DNA of 64,000 bases from NCBI RefSeq assembly GCF_001316105.1, contig NZ_BBCP01000002.1, forward strand, positions 124,001 through 188,000, given 5' to 3'. The notes below the pieces were generated by a model. That model saw only the letters and a list, made by a program, of their open reading frames with translations, was not told where the DNA came from and did not search any database. Every line of letters begins with the position of its first letter. Within the stretch, counting starts at the first letter, position 1. This DNA comes from Thermogymnomonas acidicola JCM 13583. GTDB taxonomy: Archaea > Thermoplasmatota > Thermoplasmata > Thermoplasmatales > Thermoplasmataceae. Positions 8,098 through 18,732 of this stretch are shown here, in pieces. The translations under genes were made by a program, and so were the position numbers.

Positions 8098-8935
8098 ATG
8101 CCACATGTGGAAAAGGTTGGATCAATTGTTATAGTGTTAACAGTTCTCCTATCCGCTGCACTGTTTTCTGTGGCCTCACAGGCTGTAGCGCACCCCCACC
8201 ATGGGAGGAGCGATATTCAGCCAGTCTGAATCGCTAAACTGGGCTGGCTACGTTGCCGTATCTTCAGATTACAGTGTGCACAACGCCACGATGTCCCTGA
8301 TCATACCGGACACGAGCACCTCGGGCAACTCATATGCAGCCTTCTGGGTGGGTATTGACGGTTACAACGATAACACGGTGGAGCAGACAGGCATACTGGC
8401 AGAGCCCAGTGGCTTCGGGCACAACGAACACACCGTGTACCTGGTCTGGTACGAGTTCTACCCAGCGGCGCCCGTATATGCCAGCTTCACAGCCCAGGCA
8501 GGAGACTATGTGTACGCCAGCGTGACCTATGAAGGGTCGCAGACCTTCACGACATCCATAAGCGTCTACACACCCAGCGGACAGCTTGTCGGTACGCTCA
8601 CGGATACGGCCACCGTCTCAGGTGCCCTTGACGACAGTGCGGAGTGGATAGTGGAAGCCCCCCCGTCATCTAGCACTGGCATACTCCCACTTGCAAATTT
8701 CGGAACAGCCTACTTCGGCTATGACTACACCGGAATACACACGACGGACTACGCCTCCATATCGGGCCTGTTCGCCCCCATGGGTGCCTTCTCACCCACA
8801 GAGATCGTCATGGTGAACAGTGCTGGCCAGGCCATGGCAGTGCCGTCCGCAGTGTCCTCTGACGGCACGAGCTTCTATGTGACGTATGAAGCGACTTCGT
8901 CGCACCACGGGCCGCACTTTGGCAGGGCACAGTAG
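8098..8935 (+). CDS. Secreted glutamic peptidase, family G1 (eqolisin-like)
   Basis: From ATG 8098 the frame gives a Sec signal peptide (GSIVIVLTVLLSAALFSVAS, ending near QAVA). A C5 run at 8193-8197 then breaks the frame; with C4 it continues directly into the mature enzyme. The mature part has LNWAGYVAV, FWVGIDGYN, the catalytic Gln in EQTGIL, YLVWYEFYP, and the catalytic Glu in SAEWIVEAPP, all in the order of G1 glutamic endopeptidases, which work at very low pH. The length of about 275 residues fits the family. It is monocistronic with a TATA box upstream and a hairpin downstream. Its likely role is digestion of external protein, feeding the peptide importer encoded just downstream. Confidence 0.85.
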
Positions 8936-8957
8936 AGGTTACAGATGGATCAACCTA

Positions 8958-8976
8958 GGGCCCTTTATATGGGCCC
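8958..8976 (+). terminator. Hairpin after the G1 peptidase gene
   Basis: GGGCCC, a 7-nt TTTATAT loop, then GGGCCC again (self-complementary), 20 nt after the peptidase stop and followed by a pyrimidine-rich run. It is consistent with a terminator or an mRNA 3' stabilising hairpin. Confidence 0.4.
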
Positions 8977-9134
8977 ACTCTTCTCTCCCCCCCTAAAAGG
9001 CCGGCAAAATTCAGTGCACGCCGAAGCTGCCCGCACTTCACCTGTAATGCACCACCTCCGGCCTGAGAGTTGCCATTGGGGCCGCGTGTAAATATTTCAA
9101 CTCATTCCGGTAGTCAAGAAGTAGGTGTCCATTA

Positions 9135-9187
9135 CCAGGGTGCATTGCTGATAAAAACGTTCCGTAACCCTGGAGCATTTAATATAT
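9135..9187 (+). promoter_or_regulatory. Inverted repeat and TATA box of the first HTH_10 regulator
   Basis: CCAGGGT (9135-9141) and ACCCTGG (9167-9173) form a perfect 7-bp inverted repeat, followed by TTTAATATAT at 9178-9187. GTG 9206 lies about 23 nt after the TATA box, as in a leaderless transcript. The repeat could be an operator, possibly for autoregulation. Confidence 0.4.
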
Positions 9188-9205
9188 GCGGACACATTCA
9201 CACCG

Positions 9206-9876
9206 GTGCATTATCTCTACGCTATAGACATAACACAGAGGGACTGCCCTCACATCGCGGTGAGCAAGAACATCAGAGGACTCCGCGTCTTCGTGCTTGG
9301 AGGTAACCCTTCAGGCAGCCGCATGGAGATGGTGTCCCTGTTCGCATCAAACAGATGGTACAGTGGACGAGGCCCTGAGGTTCATATCTGAGCAGGACCA
9401 CGTTGGCGACCTGGACGTGCTTGTGAAGAAGGGCAATGCCGCAATATGCAGGTACAGCATAGCCAGGACTGAGGCGCTGCATACTCTCATGAACTATGGC
9501 CAGAGGCTATACCCGTTCATCGCTTCCAACGGGATCGAGAGGTGGATGTTCATCTCCGACGAACCACACCTTGAGAGGAAGGTGCACGACACGGAGATGA
9601 CAAAGATCACCGGGATACGCAGGCTCAGCAGCGAGGAGTTCCTTGACCTCTACCTCTACACCCAGGTGCAGGTCTGGAAGGCTCACAGGTACTCAGGGGG
9701 ACGGCTTCGAGGGATACAGGCTGATAGCGGAAAGTGTGGCGCTTGGGTACTTTGACTGGCCCAGGAGGGTGAGCCTGAGCGAAATGAGCAAGCGGCTCAA
9801 CGTCCCAAGGACAACCCTGACATACAGGATCAGGAAAGCGGAGCGTGACGTGCTCAACGACATTCTAGACCTCTGA
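9206..9876 (+). CDS. HTH_10 (Bat-type) transcriptional regulator, frameshifted
   Basis: Three frames join into about 220 residues. The N-terminal part YLYAIDITQRDCPHIAVS is shared with the second regulator at 41974 (YIYEIKITQSDCPHIDVT) and carries a Cys-Pro-His that may sense a metal or redox signal. The C-terminus is an HTH_10 domain: LGYFDWPRRVSLSEMSKRL, then NVPRTTLTYRIRKAERD. Breaks lie near 9355 and at the G5 run at about 9695, where RYSGDGFEGYR expects G4. The gene sits immediately upstream of, and in the same direction as, the peptide-type ABC importer and probably controls it. The GTG start is supported by the upstream TATA box and by alignment with the paralog. Confidence 0.8.
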
Positions 9877-9960
9877 CCTGCCATAACATATCATGTCTTT
9901 TTAATAAGATTTGTCACTGTTCAAAAAACTGTTTTATGTTGGTTTTAAAATTTCATTGGG

Positions 9961-11570
9961 ATGAATCGTAGAATCGTAGCTGTTGTTATTGTGGTGATTG
10001 TTATCGCTGCCATAGGGCTGGGAGTAACTGAAGGCTATCTCCACAGCCACAGTGCAAAGCAGCAGAGCGGGAACACACTGATCATTGCGAGCTCGGCCAC
10101 CCCCACTTCAATAGACCCTGCGGTGGCCTTTGACACAAACTCAGTCTTTTTCGACGACCAGATCTACCAGACCCTGATCGGGTACGGTACCACGACAGTG
10201 AACGGCCAGACAGTGGGCTCGCTCACCCCTGTGCCGGAGCTTGCGACGAACTGGACAGTGAACCCCAACGGTTCGATACTGTTCAACCTGAGGCAGAACG
10301 TGACCTTCTCCAACGGTGACCCATTCAACGCCACAGACGTGCAGTTCACCCTCGACAGGGTCATCACCATGTCACAGGGTGCTTCCTTCCATGTTGCACA
10401 GTTCCTGAACGAATCCGGTATACATGTACTTGGGCCGTACAAGATACTGCTTGTCCCCCCCAGGCACCCTACCCGTGGTTCCTGAACCTGTTCCAGCTCT
10501 GGGTCACGGGGATCGTTGACCCCAACTACGTGAATGACCACGGCGGCGTGCAGAAGGACTCCGTGAACCCGTACATGTCGGACCACGCCATGGGCACTGG
10601 CCCTACATGCTGCAGAGTTACAGTTCCAGCGAGATCGTGCTTGTCGCGAATCCCCCCCACTACTGGGGCCCGCAGCCCAACGTGACCAAGATAATATACG
10701 AGGTCGTGCCGAGCCCGGCCACACAGGAGACCCTGCTGGAGAAGGGGGGGTCCGTGAACGTTGCGCTGAACATACCGCTGAACCAGATGTCCACGCTCTC
10801 CAACTACACGAACCTGAAGGTTAAGGCCGGCCCTACTTCTTCCGAGTACTACATAGGCCTGGATGAGAACGTGACACCATTCAACAACCTTGACGTGAGG
10901 AAGGCAATTGAATATGCTGTCAACGCAACCCAGCTCACGCAGTTCTCCACATTCGGCTACGGCCTCCCGATACAGAGCGTCATAGCGCCCACCATCGAAT
11001 CGTACATACCGGCGTTCAAGAACTACACCCAGAACCTCACGCTTGCGCAGGAGTACCTGGACAAGGCTGGCTACCCCCCATGGCTTCACCACGACCTTCT
11101 ACTACACCTCTGGCGACCCCCCCATAGGTAGCTCGATTGCAACGATACTGCAACAGCAGCTGGCAAGGATAAACATAACGCTGAAGCTCCAGAGCGTTGA
11201 ATCGGCCACCTTCAACGACGAGGTGGGCCTGGGGCAGTGGCCCATGTTCTACGAAGGCTGGGTCAACCTGCTTGCAACACCTGACGATGGGATGAGGCCA
11301 CTCTTCAGCTCTCTGAACATCGGTATATACGGGAACTACAACTACTTCAACAATTCCACCGTGACCAACGACCTGATACAGGCAGGCAAGGACTACAACC
11401 AGACGCAGAGGGACAAGCTCTACCAGCAGGTTCAGGACATACTGGCACAGCAGGCGGTTGAGGTGCCGCTGTTCAACCTCGAGAACGTCATACCCATGAC
11501 GACCAACGTGCACGACCTGTACATATACCCGACCTTTGACATATTCGTCTACCAGGTGAAGATGGGATAG
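9961..11570 (+). CDS. Peptide-type ABC importer, substrate-binding protein (family 5)
   Basis: About 535 residues after joining four frames. An N-terminal hydrophobic anchor (IVAVVIVVIVIAAIGLGV, about residues 4-21) tethers it outside the cell. Family 5 binding-protein landmarks follow: LIIASSATPTSIDPA, PVPELATNW, VTFSNGDPFNATDVQFTLDR, a GTGPYML-type box near 10597, YEVVPSPATQETLLEKG and DVRKAIEYAVN. Frame breaks are at the C7 run 10455, at about 10603 where GTGPYM needs one more C, and at the C6 run 11064-11069. The gene opens an operon with two permeases and a double ATPase, four bases before the next start. The substrate class is oligopeptides or dipeptides by family; some members bind sugars or nickel instead. 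Confidence 0.85.
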
Positions 11571-11573
11571 GCC

Positions 11574-12600
11574 ATGAACAGCCTAACCCGATTCATCATT
11601 TTTAGGCTCCTCGCACTGGTACCGACGGTATTCGGCATCATCGTCGTCACCTTCATACTCTCCCATATTGTCCCTGGAAACCCTGCCCTGATACTGATAG
11701 GTCCGGAGGTGAACGGTGCCGAACTGAAGGTGCTCGAGAACGAACTCGGCCTCAATAAGCCCCTCTATGTGCAGTTCGGCATATACCTGAACGACCTGAT
11801 ACACCTCAACCTTGGCTATTCATACATACTCGGTGAGCCCGTCAACTACGAGATAGCAACGCGCTTCCCGGCCAGCTTCGAGCTTGCCATTGCTGCAATG
11901 GTCATAGGTCTCCCAGCAGGGATATACCTCGGTATATATTCAGCTCTCAGGGCCAACAGGGCCGGTGACCACATAAGCAGGGTCTTCTCGCTGCTTGGCA
12001 TTTCGATGCCCGTGTTCTGGATAGAGATCGTCATGATCTTGGTCTTCTATACTTACCTGGGCTTGGCACCGGCACCGTTCGGTCAGCTGAGCCCCCCCTC
12101 ACTGACACCGCCCCCCCGAGGATCACGGGAATGGTGATCCTGGACTCGCTGATAACCGGAAACTTCGTGGATTTCGGCAATGCCATCTGGCACATAATCC
12201 TGCCCGCCGTGGGCCTCTCCCTTGCCCTCATAGCCACGCTGTCCAGAGTGGTCAGGTCAAGCATGCTGGATGTCCTGAACAGGGACTTCATGAGGACGGC
12301 CTTCGCCATTGGGCTCCCGAGGAACATCCTCATGAACAGGTATGCCCTGCGCAATGCCCTGCTTCCGGCAATAACCGTCGCTGCAATCCAGGCCGGTGCC
12401 TGATGAGCGGGGTCGTGCTCACCGAGACCGTGTTCTCATGGCAGGGGGGGCTCGGCCTCTACGCAGTCCAGGCCATAGACCAGCTTGACTATCCGAGCGT
12501 CATGGCAGTGGTGCTGGTCTCGGGCCTGCTGTTCGCACTCGTTAACTTCGTTGCGGATCTGCTCTATGCCTATGTTGACCCGAGGGTGAGGCTACAGTGA
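11574..12600 (+). CDS. Peptide-type ABC importer permease, DppB/OppB family
   Basis: Standard first permease of a peptide importer. It starts MNSLTRFIIFRLLALVPTV, has the VTFILSHIVPGNPA loop, a helix block ending GISMPVFWIEIVMILVFY, the EAA-type loop NRDFMRTAFAIGLPR followed by ALRNALLPAI, and TETVFSW near the C-terminus. About 340 residues, the usual length. Frame breaks lie at the C7 run at 12111 (PPR-ITGMV expects C5) and near 12400 (AGA-LMSGVVLTE expects one more C). It starts three bases after the binding-protein stop and its TGA overlaps the GTG of the next permease (GTGA). Confidence 0.88.
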
Positions 12601-13489
12601 GTGAGGCGAGAGTGTTAGGCCTGGTCCGAAGGCGCAGGGAACCTGGCCTCAAATTTGAGGCCCTAAGGCTCTTCATGCATTCACCCACCGGGATAGCCGC
12701 CATCGTGATCCTGGGAATATACGTTGTCCTGGCCGCCTTTGGCCCCCTACATTGCTCCCTACAGGCCGGACCAGATCGACCTGGCCGCCAGGATACTGCC
12801 CCCCCTCGCCTGCCCACATAATGGGCACTGACGAGTACGGGAGGGACATCTTTTCCAGGATCCTCTACGCAATAAGGCTCGATTTGGCCATCGCGTTCCT
12901 CTCCGTAACGCTTGGATATGCACTCGGCGTCCTCATAGGCCTCGTATCCGGGTACATGGGCAGGATCACGGACAACGTTGCCATGAGGGTCATGGATATA
13001 CTCCTCGCATTCCCGTCGATACTCTTGGCAATCGCTATTTCCATAGCCATAGGCCAGGGCTTCTGGACGATAGTGATAGCGGTCACCGTGGTCTCCCTGC
13101 CTGGCTTCGCCAGGGTTTCCAGGAGCTCGGTGCTCTCTGCCAAGAACGAACTTTATGTCACAGCGGCGGTTTCCATCGGCGCGTCGAGGGCCCACATAAT
13201 GCTCCGGCACATACTGCCACAGACCATAACGCCAACCATCGTGCTCTACGCCCTCAACCTTGGGAATGCGATCCTCGTTGCCGCGGGTCTGAGCTTCCTT
13301 GGTGTGGGCATACCTCCGCCCACCCCCCCAGAACTCGGTGCCATGGTGACAGAGGGCCTGCAGTTCGTGGTCTCCGGGCAGTGGTGGGTCTCTGTATTTC
13401 CTGGCCTCTTCATTGTGTTCATAGTGATAGCGTTCAACATGCTAGGGGACACAATAAGGGAGGTAACAGACGTAACACTAAGGAGGTGA
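12597..13489 (+). CDS. Peptide-type ABC importer permease, DppC/OppC family
   Basis: GTG start overlapping the previous stop. It has the conserved N-terminal tail and first helix, then APYRPDQIDLAARILPP and the invariant HIMGTDEYGRDIFSRILYA box, the EAA loop VTAAVSIGASRAHIMLRHIL, and the C-terminal GLSFLGVGIPPPTPPELG. In the family the last box reads PPTPELG; the extra Pro comes from a C7 run at 13323. Frame breaks occur at the C5 run near 12742 (FGPYIAPY expects C4) and the C7 run at about 12799. About 297 residues, as usual. GGAGGTGATC for the next gene overlaps its end. Confidence 0.88.
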
Positions 13490-13493
13490 TCAG

Positions 13494-15591
13494 ATGTATG
13501 ACGATTACACCCTCTATGTTGAGGACCTTTCCATAGAGTACACCCTGGGACTCAGGCGGGTTTACGCACTGAACAACGTGACCTTCGGCATAAGGAAGAA
13601 TGAGAGTGTTGGAATCGTCGGGGGGGAGAGTGGCTGCGGCAAGTCCACCCTCGCCATGGCCATAGGGCACATACTCCCACAGAACTCTGTCGTGACATCA
13701 GGGAGGATCTACTTCAACGGAAAGGTTATCGTGGACAGCGAGATGGGTGCCTCCTTCTCCCTCAGGAGCTCAAAGAGAGAGAGGAGGATAGAGGAATCCC
13801 TGAAGATGGTGCGCTGGAAGGGCATCTCCGTTGTGTTCCAGGGTGCGCTTGACAGCCTGAATCCGCTGCTCAGGGTAGGTGAGCAGATCTCCGATATATT
13901 CATATACAGGCTGAAAAGGCGCCTGACGAGGCCAGGGAACTCAGCCTCCAGCTACTCAGGTCGGTTGGCCTTGATGACTGGGTCTACGACGCCTTCCCAC
14001 ACCAGCTGAGCGGGGGCATGAAGCAGAGGGTAGTCATTGCAATGGCCATATCCCTCAGGCCGAGCCTTGTCATTGCAGACGAGCCCACAACCTCCCTTGA
14101 CGTGCTCACACAGTACAAGATAGTGGAGGAGCTCCTGCGCCTAAGGGATACCTTCAACGTGAGCCTGCTGAGCGTGTCCCATGACATTTCAATGATCTCA
14201 AGGCTCTCCGACAGGATCATGGTCATGTACGCGGGCAAGGTGGTCGAGATGATACCCTCATCCGATTTCTCCCGGGCAAGGCACCCGTACACATTCATGC
14301 TCGTAAACTCCATACCGAGCATCCAGGAGGACATATCGGAGGTCTTGCCCATAGAGGGGGGGTCACCGCCCAGCCTCCTGACCAAGCCAACCGGGTGCCC
14401 CTTTGAACCAAGGTGCAGGTACGCTACAGGGAGTTGCAGAGAGCCAGGGGGGGCAGATGAACCTAGGGTCGTCGAGGCCGGCCACACAGTATCGTGCACT
14501 GTACTGCCGCAGATGAAGAGGGACGCAAGGGCAAGTAGCGCTGTCAGGGAAAGTGCCCATGGCCCGGAGGGTACACCGATTATTGAGGTCAGGGACGTCA
14601 CGAAGGTATTCTCCAAGAGGTCAGGCCTCAGGGAAGGGAAGGCCTCCGCGGGGAGCGGTGTAACTGCCCTCGACGGCGTCAACTTGAGTATCTACCCTGG
14701 CGAGTGCGTGGCCATCGTCGGTGAAACGGGATCAGGCAAGACAACACTCAGCAGGATTGTGGGCCTACTCGATGAACCCACCTCAGGATATATATCATAT
14801 ATGGGGAGAAGGTCGACCTGAAGGACAGGAGAGCTGTGTCCAGGCTCCGAACCAGCATACAAAGTATATTCCAGGACCCCCCCTTCCAGAGCATAAACCC
14901 CAGGTTCACTGTGGCCAGGGCAGTGGCTGAGCCCCCCCTGGAAGTGAATGGCCTGAGAGAGGGCCTGGAAGAAAAGGTGATGGACGCACTGGAGAGGGTA
15001 GAACTTAGGCCTGTGGAAGAGTACATGCACAAGTACCCGCACCAGCTCAGCGGCGGGCAGAGGCAGAGAGTTGCCATCGCAAGGGGGGGACTGGTCCTCA
15101 ACCCGTCCCTCCTCATTGCTGACGAGCCCATATCCATGCTCGACGTCTCCCTGCGTGCTGGGATACTGAACCTGCTCAGGAGGCTCAAGCAGGAATCTGG
15201 CGTATCAATAATGTATATAACGCATGACATAGCGTCAGCAAAATACATAGGAGACAGAGTCTACGTGATATACAGGGGGGGTCAGGTGGTGGAGAGTGGA
15301 AGCGTGGGCCAGGTGATCTCGGAACCGCTGCACCCCTACACAATGGCCCTAATGGTGGCGAGCAGGGGGGGCTTCAGGGGGGGATCCGCCAGGAGCGAGC
15401 TGGGAGAGAGGATATTCAGCACAGAGGAGGGCAATAGGGACACCGGGTGCCTGTTTGAACCCAGGTGCCCATTTTCCAGGGACGTGTGCTCAAGGGAAAG
15501 ACCTGAATTGAAAGAGATATCCAGTGGTCACAGTGCGAGGTGCCACTTTGCGGGCACACTGAGGGCTGAGGCAATGAAGGCTCAGGCCTGA
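13494..15591 (+). CDS. Fused double ATPase of the peptide-type ABC importer (OppD-OppF)
   Basis: A strong Shine-Dalgarno, GGAGGTGATC, precedes ATG 13494. The protein contains two complete ABC ATPase halves in one chain of about 700 residues. Half one has Walker A GIVGGESGCGKST (the extra Gly from a G7 run at 13620), LSGGMKQRVVIAMA, Walker B SLVIADEPTTSLDV, and the oligopeptide-specific tail GCPFEPRCRYATGSC. A linker then leads without a stop into half two: Walker A AIVGETGSGKTT, FQDPPFQSINPRF, LSGGQRQRVAIAR, Walker B and a second Cys tail GCLFEPRCPFSRDVC. Frame breaks lie near 13920 and 14815. Fusion of the D and F subunits is seen in some importers. The two halves would form the ATPase pair driving the permeases encoded just upstream. 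Confidence 0.85.
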
Positions 15592-15765
15592 GACGGGGGG
15601 GTACGTGGGATGCGATACCCATCATACCTATCTCCGCACCTTTTTGGAGTGTGCGATAAGCGACTTAAGGGCACCATCATAATGTGACTATTAACAGTGG
15701 AGGATCGAATTCCCTGAACACCGCACTCAGAATCCGAGGAAATGGGCCGAAACCAAAAAGGAGTA

Positions 15766-17410
15766 TTATGAGGATACGGATACCGCACCCTTGCTCTCCT
15801 GCTCCCTGTGTTTGTTTATGACGGAGAGTGAGAGCCAGTACACGGACTTCACGGCACCGAGCATGCCGGAGAGGTCGATCTTCGAGTAGTCGTAGGCCTT
15901 TCTGCCCTTGGTCTCCATGAACTCCTTGAACACGTCCTCGATGCTGCTGAATATCCTGTCCGTCATGAACTCCACCATCTTCGCCACCACGCCGTTGTTA
16001 AGCCTAGCGTTGAGTCCTGGCATGAGGTCCCTGGTGACCTTCAGGTCGTGCTTCCAGGCGATGTAGAGCAACTCCCAGTACTTCGACGGGAGCTTCTCGA
16101 GGGCGGGGAACGGGTTCTTGGCAAGCCTGGTGCTCGTTATCGGTATCACGGGCAGAGGGAAGACCCACACCTTTACGCCGCTCTCTATGATGTCCTCCAC
16201 CAGCCTTATGCTCTTCTCCACATCCTCGTCCGTCTCATCCGGGTAGCCTATGGTCATGGTGTAGCAGGCGTGCACGTGGTTGTCCGCCAGTATCCTCGCG
16301 CTCTCCACTATGACCTCTCCCCCCCACTGCTCCGGCCTGTACGGGAACGGCTTGCCCCCCCTCATGTACTTTGATATTATCCTCTCGCTCCCGCTCTCAA
16401 GTCCGATCACCGGCGTTTCCGCACCGTACCTGTCGTACTCCGCTATGTGCGATATGGCCTCAACGGTCTCAGGGCTCTGCACCACCGGAGGTGCGGATAT
16501 GTGGCTGAAGTACATCTGCTCTATGCCCATCTTCTTGACCTCGCTGAAGAGGTTCACTATGGCCTCGTGGTTAACGCCCAGCCTCTTGGAGCCGTAGAGC
16601 ATGATGTCATCCGTTATCAGGTCGCTCACCGTCTCTCCAGCGCTATGTTTATGGACAGCTCCCTCTTTATCTGCTCCATGGGTATTGTCCTGAAAGTCTC
16701 GGGCGTGATGGAGCAGAACTGACACCCCCCCCTGGGGGGGCAGCCCCTTGTTATCTGCACCTCGCCCATCCTGGACGGCTTTATTATGGTGGGTATCTGC
16801 TCCACTGGCGCGTTCCTGCCGTTCACGATCCTGGGCACTTCCCTGCCCGCCACCAGGTCGTTTATGACCTTCGGCATGTCCACCTCAACCTCGCCGTTGA
16901 AGACCACGTCCACCCAGTCGGGCCTCTCCAGGCTCATCTGCCACACGCCAGGGCCGCCCACTATTACCCTGAAGCCGTATTTCTTCTTCAGTTCAGAGAC
17001 CTTCTCGCCCAGTTCCTCAAAGAACCTGGCCGTCCATGAGGGGGGGCCACCGCCGAAGAGCATGGTGAGCTTGGTGGAAACGGGGGGGCTCAGCCCGTAT
17101 GGATCGTGCACTGATATACCTACTACCTTCGTGTTGCTGTCCACAGCCCTCTCTAGCGCCGAGGGCGGGACGACACCAACGCTCTTTATGCCAGCACTGT
17201 AAACCGATGCCTCTACCTTCCTGAGGGCGTACGGAGCGAACTTTGCTTCCACTTCTCTGCCGGTCTTCAGCTCTGGAGCGAATATCTTGTCCATCATTAT
17301 CCTCGGCACCAGCCTGTAGGGCATGCAGGCCACATAGCCAGAGCGGTGCTCCTGGAATAATCCGTGAAACTACCCCCCCTGTCAGCGGTTATGACAACAG
17401 AGTAGGACAT
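15766..17410 (-). CDS. B12-binding-domain radical SAM protein
   Basis: Start ATG 17410 lies about 25 nt after a TATA box (TTTTAAATATAG on the reverse strand, 17431-17442). The N-terminus is MSYSVVITADR. It is followed by FAPYALRKVEASVYSAG, the cobalamin-binding-like VVGISVHDPYGLSPP and RVIVGGPGVWQ, then the radical SAM cluster. The cluster reads CPPRGGCQFCSIT, where the family has CPRGCQFC; the two extra residues come from a C7 and a G8 run (forward 16725-16740) and would break the CxxxCxxC spacing. Downstream come TDDIMLYGSKRLG, GLESGSERI and YTMTIGYPDETDEDVEKS. Frame breaks lie near 17350 and 16640. It resembles the YgiQ-like archaeal group; the substrate is unknown. Confidence 0.8.
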
Positions 17411-17513
17411 ATTTTTTTATGAAATCTATATTTAAAACTTTAATGGATCGGGTAAAAATTAACTTCTTATTATTGTACGGAGGTTAAAATTTAAATCCCA
17501 AATCGGGTGCTCG

Positions 17514-18237
17514 TTAGGAAAGCGAGATGCCGCCGTCCACAACGATGACCTGGCCTGTTATGTAAGAGGCGTCTCCGGAGAGGAGGAACGATACCACCCT
17601 TGCAACCTCTTCCGGGGAGCTATCCTCTTCAGCGGTATCCTGTCCTGCACGGAAGAAAGAGCCTTCTCGTCCCCCCCCAGAGCCACTGCGTCATGTTCGT
17701 CCTTATGAAGCCCGGGGCCACGGTGTTCACCCTGACCCTGGCGCCAGGGAGAGCGCCATTGACCTTGTGGCGTGTATGAGCGCTGCTTGGTGGCTCATAG
17801 GATATGGAGCCCAGGCCCACCCTGAGGCCTGCCAGTGAGGATATGTTCACTATCGCAGAGCCGTCCTGCATCCTTGTGTGCAGGGACCTCACGAGGAAGA
17901 CCGGCGCTGTGAGGTTCACGCTTACGACCCTGTCCCATACCTTTCTCTCGACTGCAGTGACGTCACCTATGCCACCAACGCCAGCGTTGTTGACCAGCCC
18001 GTCAAGCCTCACACCCATCTCCTCGATCCTCCCAGAGACCGTATCGATGCCCTCCTGCCCGGAAAGGTCAGTGACAACGTCCACCACCATGTCCCCCGTA
18101 CCTCTCCCTGACCTCCCTGAACTCACCGTGCTCCTTCCTGTGCACTGCAATGACCTGCCAGCCCGCGAGAGGAGGTCAGATACAACAGCGAGGCCCATGC
18201 CCGTGGCTGAACCTGTGACAAGTGCAGTCCTGGCCAT
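17514..18237 (-). CDS. Short-chain dehydrogenase/reductase (FabG-like)
   Basis: About 240 residues. Start ATG 18237 gives [19 protein letters not shown], the Rossmann TGxxxGxG motif. NNAG appears in [12 protein letters not shown], the catalytic Ser in [11 protein letters not shown], then [18 protein letters not shown] and the C-terminus [13 protein letters not shown] ending at TAA 17514-17516. Frame breaks around 17790 and at the C8 run near 17672 hide the YxxxK site: SISY is followed, after a shift, by [13 protein letters not shown], which would place Gln at the Lys position, but the break itself makes this unreliable. It is an NAD(P)-dependent oxidoreductase of unknown substrate, 31 nt after the SRPBCC gene in the same direction. 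Confidence 0.8.
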
Positions 18238-18268
18238 ACACTCCCATGGCTGACATGTACTCAAAGAT

Positions 18269-18712
18269 TCAGTGGCTCTCCGGACTTAAAACGCCACTCT
18301 CCGCACTGGCCCTCTCGCACTCGTGCTTTATCCTCATGAGTGCGTGCCTCGTGCCCGTCCTGAAGTGCTCCGCAATCCTCCCCCCCTCGAACAGGCGGAG
18401 GTAGAGGGAGAGCGACACCTCCCATGTGGAAGAGAGGCGTGTCCTCCCGCCCTCGCCAGAGACCTCCTCCACCTTCATGCCCTTAATGGGCCCTGTGAGG
18501 TAATGGGTCTCGAACCTCCCCCCCTCTCCCATACTGAACCTCACAGTCCCGGTCCGCGGGAAAGCGAACCTTATCCTGTAGACATCGGGGGGGCCACCTG
18601 AAAGCTCCCTGGTGCCGTGCCAGAACTCCGGTATGGTGCTTATGTTGCTCACGACAATGAACACCCTCTCCGGATCGGAATCTATTTCCACGCTCTCCCT
18701 GAACCTTATCAT
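18269..18712 (-). CDS. SRPBCC-family (START-like) small protein
   Basis: About 147 residues starting MIRFRESVEIDSDPERVFIV. The opening beta strand plus the DPERVF helix start is typical of the SRPBCC fold (polyketide cyclase, CoxG and Bet v1 relatives), a cavity that binds hydrophobic ligands. It continues with FWHGTRELSG, FETHYLTGPIKGMKVEEV, TRLSSTWEVSLSLYLR and a C-terminal amphipathic helix (FRTGTRHALMRIKHECE). ATG 18712 is preferred over an in-frame start at 18757 because a TATA box, GATATATAG (18733-18741), lies 25 nt upstream. The frame is intact. The ligand is unknown; it may serve the neighbouring dehydrogenase. Confidence 0.65.
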   Translation of the reverse strand: MIRFRESVEIDSDPERVFIVVSNISTIPEFWHGTRELSGGPPDVYRIRFAFPRTGTVRFSMGEGGRFETHYLTGPIKGMKVEEVSGEGGRTRLSSTWEVSLSLYLRLFEGGRIAEHFRTGTRHALMRIKHECERASAESGVLSPESH

Positions 18713-18732
18713 GGTGTAAGGATCTAAACACA

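Noticed and set aside
12542-13210. 222-residue reverse-strand open frame over the DppC-type permease
   Set aside because: Antisense of a clear permease gene; no recognisable domain and typical of GC-rich third positions.
17770-17830. Missing catalytic Lys in the SDR YxxxK motif
   Set aside because: A frame break lies inside the motif itself, so Gln at the Lys position cannot be trusted.
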